From a virus: DNA of 23,409 nt. The stretch lies in IMG/VR virus record IMGVR_UViG_3300025168_000695, positions 1 to 23,409 of that record; one strand, given 5' to 3'. Under the pieces are notes generated by a model that had not been told where the DNA came from, did not search any database, and saw only the letters and a list, made by a program, of their open reading frames with translations. This document shows positions 21,474 to 23,409 of the stretch, piece by piece (within the stretch, counting starts at the first letter, position 1; every line of letters starts with the position of its first letter). The translations under genes and the position numbers were made by a program.

Positions 21474-23305
21474 ATTACCATCTCCATGTTTACATCTAAT
21501 AAATTATAATTAACTTTATAATAACCCATACTATCTGTAATAACAGCGTTTGGATTTATTTTTATAATCTCTTGTGCCATAACCCCTCTGTACCTACGGT
21601 CTTCATCCCATATATAATTCCATTCATACATATTTAATCCAGAAGAAGATTTTCCTATACTTATTATATTAGTCTTTAATCGAATATCAGAAGTTCTTGT
21701 TGCTAAAGCTAAGGCTACATTATAACCGGCCTGACCTAAAGAAACAGCAACAGAATCTTCAAACTGTTTATCGTAAAATTCTGATTGAGCATCTGCTTCT
21801 TGTGCAATCATAGCAGATTGGTGTGCTCTTTGCAGAATACTTTCACTAGAAGACATGACCCAAGTAGCCTCGTCTCTGTACCTCTGCCACAAATTAGCCT
21901 GTGCTTGTTTGTTTAAACTTAACAGGTTTGCCGTATTTATTCTATTACTTTCATTCTGTGCAGCAGTATCTCTAGTATTTATATCTCTTCTCCACTGTGC
22001 ATTTGACTGTAGGATTTGCGTAGCCATATTAGCATCGAACTTATCTCTACTATCTTGCATCTGTGCTGTAAACCTATTCATAGCATTTGCCTGATCAGCA
22101 TTGACCTGTGATATAGATGCTTTTCTATTATTGTTTGAGTTACCTATCTGTGCGTTTAATTCTAAAAAGAACTCATCTACTTCATTTTGTGTTTTAGCAT
22201 TAAACTGTCTAGAAGCATTCTCTTGTGATATATCTGTTAACATCTTCTGCATGTTTGTCTGATGATTTATCTCATTAACTCTCTGTGCATTATCCATATC
22301 TTTAACGTCCAAAGTTAAAAATGCTTTTGCATTATCTACAGCAGCTGTCAACCTAGCACTCATATTTGCCTTATCCATCGCAGCATACGTCATTGCATTC
22401 TGTAAAGTAGCTTGCTGTGTGTTGTTTAGATTAGCTAAATCCACAGTAGAATAAGTCTTAGCATCCTGTGCAGCAATTGGTATAGCAGATTCATAGATAG
22501 CATTAGTTATTGCAGCAGCAGCCATTGAAGAAGAACCTAATCCTCTTTGTTGCATGATAGCTCCTACCTTACGTACAGCAGGGGCAGCCCACGCAGGAAG
22601 AGTATCGCCAGAATCTAATGCTGTAAACAAGGATTCAATCTGTCCTTTTACCGTACCTAAATTAGATACTTGAGCAGTAGCTCCGGTGGATACAGACTCA
22701 GAAGATACTGTGCCCATCACAGCAGCTGTCTTTGCAAACTCAGTAGGGTCTCCTATAATAGAAGAAGGAGATACAGAACCTTGTGCAGCCGCAGCTTGAG
22801 GAGTGTTCTGTTGAGTGTAAGCAGAGTACGTGTTAGCAGACTGTATAGCAGGTATAGACACATCTGTTGCAATTGCACCTGAAGGTGTCAGTGTTGGAGT
22901 AGAAGGTAATTGTGTCATATTACCTTGTCCAAAATTAATCAATTCATCTGTGGCTACTGTAGTTGTCACCGGAGCTACAGTTTCTCCTTCAGTCAATCCT
23001 AGTTTTTGATTTGGTAATATTCCACTAATCGGTCTTGTTACAGGAAGGTCTGTTATGTTTTCTTGAGTAGATTGTGTTACAGCAGTGCTAGGAAAACCTG
23101 TAGTTTCTCCCGTTTGTTGTACACCAGCTGTTCCTGCACCCCCTATTGTAGTAGGTAAATTCTGTCCGGAAGTTCCCGGATACTGGTTGTATACAGGAGT
23201 AGTTTCTTCAGTAGTATCTCCACCTTCTTGAAACCTAGGTAGAACCTTTTTCATTCTCCTAGCGTAGCCTCCTCCAGCTTTGTGTAAATCTGATAATCTA
23301 GCCAT
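21470..23305 (-). CDS. Virion protein with C-terminal peptidase S74 / intramolecular chaperone domain, 611 aa
   Basis: The protein has four parts. The N-terminus is Gly-rich and basic (RFQEGGD, 24-30), followed by a long Thr/Pro/Gln linker (about 31-200). A conserved-looking domain (LPAWAAPAVRK, QRGLGSSSMAAAA, about 236-282) follows. A very long Asn/Gln/Ala-rich helical stretch spans about 283-525. The C-terminus is a short S74 domain (539-611). The Ser539-Asp-Ile-Arg-Leu-Lys544 motif has the Ser/Lys dyad spacing of self-cleaving chaperone domains (endosialidase, Peptidase_S74), and GVMAQEI is the second family motif. In known members the domain trimerises the preceding part and then cuts itself off before the Ser, which here would release about 73 residues. 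The domain call is firm. The body is helical rather than a typical beta-helical fibre, so a tail or ejection role remains open. Confidence 0.82.
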   Translation of the reverse strand: MARLSDLHKAGGGYARRMKKVLPRFQEGGDTTEETTPVYNQYPGTSGQNLPTTIGGAGTAGVQQTGETTGFPSTAVTQSTQENITDLPVTRPISGILPNQKLGLTEGETVAPVTTTVATDELINFGQGNMTQLPSTPTLTPSGAIATDVSIPAIQSANTYSAYTQQNTPQAAAAQGSVSPSSIIGDPTEFAKTAAVMGTVSSESVSTGATAQVSNLGTVKGQIESLFTALDSGDTLPAWAAPAVRKVGAIMQQRGLGSSSMAAAAITNAIYESAIPIAAQDAKTYSTVDLANLNNTQQATLQNAMTYAAMDKANMSARLTAAVDNAKAFLTLDVKDMDNAQRVNEINHQTNMQKMLTDISQENASRQFNAKTQNEVDEFFLELNAQIGNSNNNRKASISQVNADQANAMNRFTAQMQDSRDKFDANMATQILQSNAQWRRDINTRDTAAQNESNRINTANLLSLNKQAQANLWQRYRDEATWVMSSSESILQRAHQSAMIAQEADAQSEFYDKQFEDSVAVSLGQAGYNVALALATRTSDIRLKTNIISIGKSSSGLNMYEWNYIWDEDRRYRGVMAQEIIKINPNAVITDSMGYYKVNYNLLDVNMEMVI

Positions 23306-23307
23306 AA

Positions 23308-23409
23308 TTAACTCCTATTCCTTTCTATAAACCTATCCATTTTATCTTCCATTCTTTGTAGATGACCTATAATCTCTCTCACTTCTTCCTGTACATCACT
23401 TCTCTTTGC
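23308..23409 (-). CDS. 3' end of a small coiled-coil gene (partial, last 33 aa)
   Basis: An open minus-strand frame enters from the right edge and stops at TAA (23308-23310), two bases before the ATG of the S74-domain gene. The visible 33 residues form an amphipathic helix with Ile, Leu and Met at heptad-like spacing and end in a basic tail. Small coiled-coil proteins of this kind are common beside phage tail and lysis genes. The rest of the gene is outside the window, so no function is assigned. Confidence 0.6.
   Translation of the reverse strand, partial: AKRSDVQEEVREIIGHLQRMEDKMDRFIERNRS

Overview
The window is part of the genome of a lytic, tailed marine phage of podovirus type. It is AT-rich (roughly 35-40% GC by eye) and almost entirely coding. 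The replication genes are T7-like, but the closest recognisable relative in design is the HMO-2011 type (phages of SAR116, Roseobacter-clade and SAR11 bacteria). The main reason is a family-A DNA polymerase with a DnaJ-like zinc-finger insertion, which is the published hallmark of HMO-2011. The host cannot be fixed from the sequence. The low GC and marine character suggest an alphaproteobacterium, and the B12-dependent ribonucleotide reductase implies a host that makes or imports cobalamin.

Layout. Positions 1-12096 (+ strand): first a cassette of small overlapping genes (1-2608), with a 57-residue helix-turn-helix protein, a PD-(D/E)XK-like candidate, a zinc-ribbon protein and a one-helix membrane peptide. 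The DNA replication and nucleotide module follows: Toprim primase (2605), DnaB-like helicase (3381), a small unknown (4586), DNA polymerase (4786), a putative ssDNA-binding protein (6834), a Cas4/AddB-like four-cysteine nuclease (7651), an unknown (8535), T7-type endonuclease I (8963), an unknown (9327), a DUF3310 protein (9670), a class II ribonucleotide reductase (9944) and a small unknown (11872). Almost every junction is a stop/start overlap or within a few bases, so this arm looks like one or few translationally coupled transcripts.

Positions 12093-23409 (- strand): virion genes read toward the replication arm. In transcription order they are the end of a small coiled-coil gene, a 611-residue protein ending in a peptidase S74/intramolecular chaperone domain, 274- and 218-residue virion proteins, a 745-residue and a 1807-residue internal-virion-type protein, and a 75-residue peptide. 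The two largest follow the T7 gp15-gp16 order, and 745 residues is close to T7 gp15. Portal, capsid, terminase and lysis genes are not in the window.

The arms converge with overlapping stop codons at 12093-12096, inside a perfect 10-bp inverted repeat that may act as a bidirectional terminator or 3'-end hairpin. No gap longer than about 300 bases lacks a gene. No tRNA, rRNA, CRISPR array, insertion sequence or attachment site was seen, and no confident promoter. One DNA-level oddity is the palindrome CTGTACAG: nine exact copies were found, all in the replication arm and six of them in the first 2.8 kb.

How the genes work together: primase and helicase open and prime the template and the polymerase copies it. 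Endonuclease I and the nucleases process branched DNA and probably degrade host DNA, and the reductase supplies deoxynucleotides. The minus-strand products build the virion core and adhesion or ejection parts.
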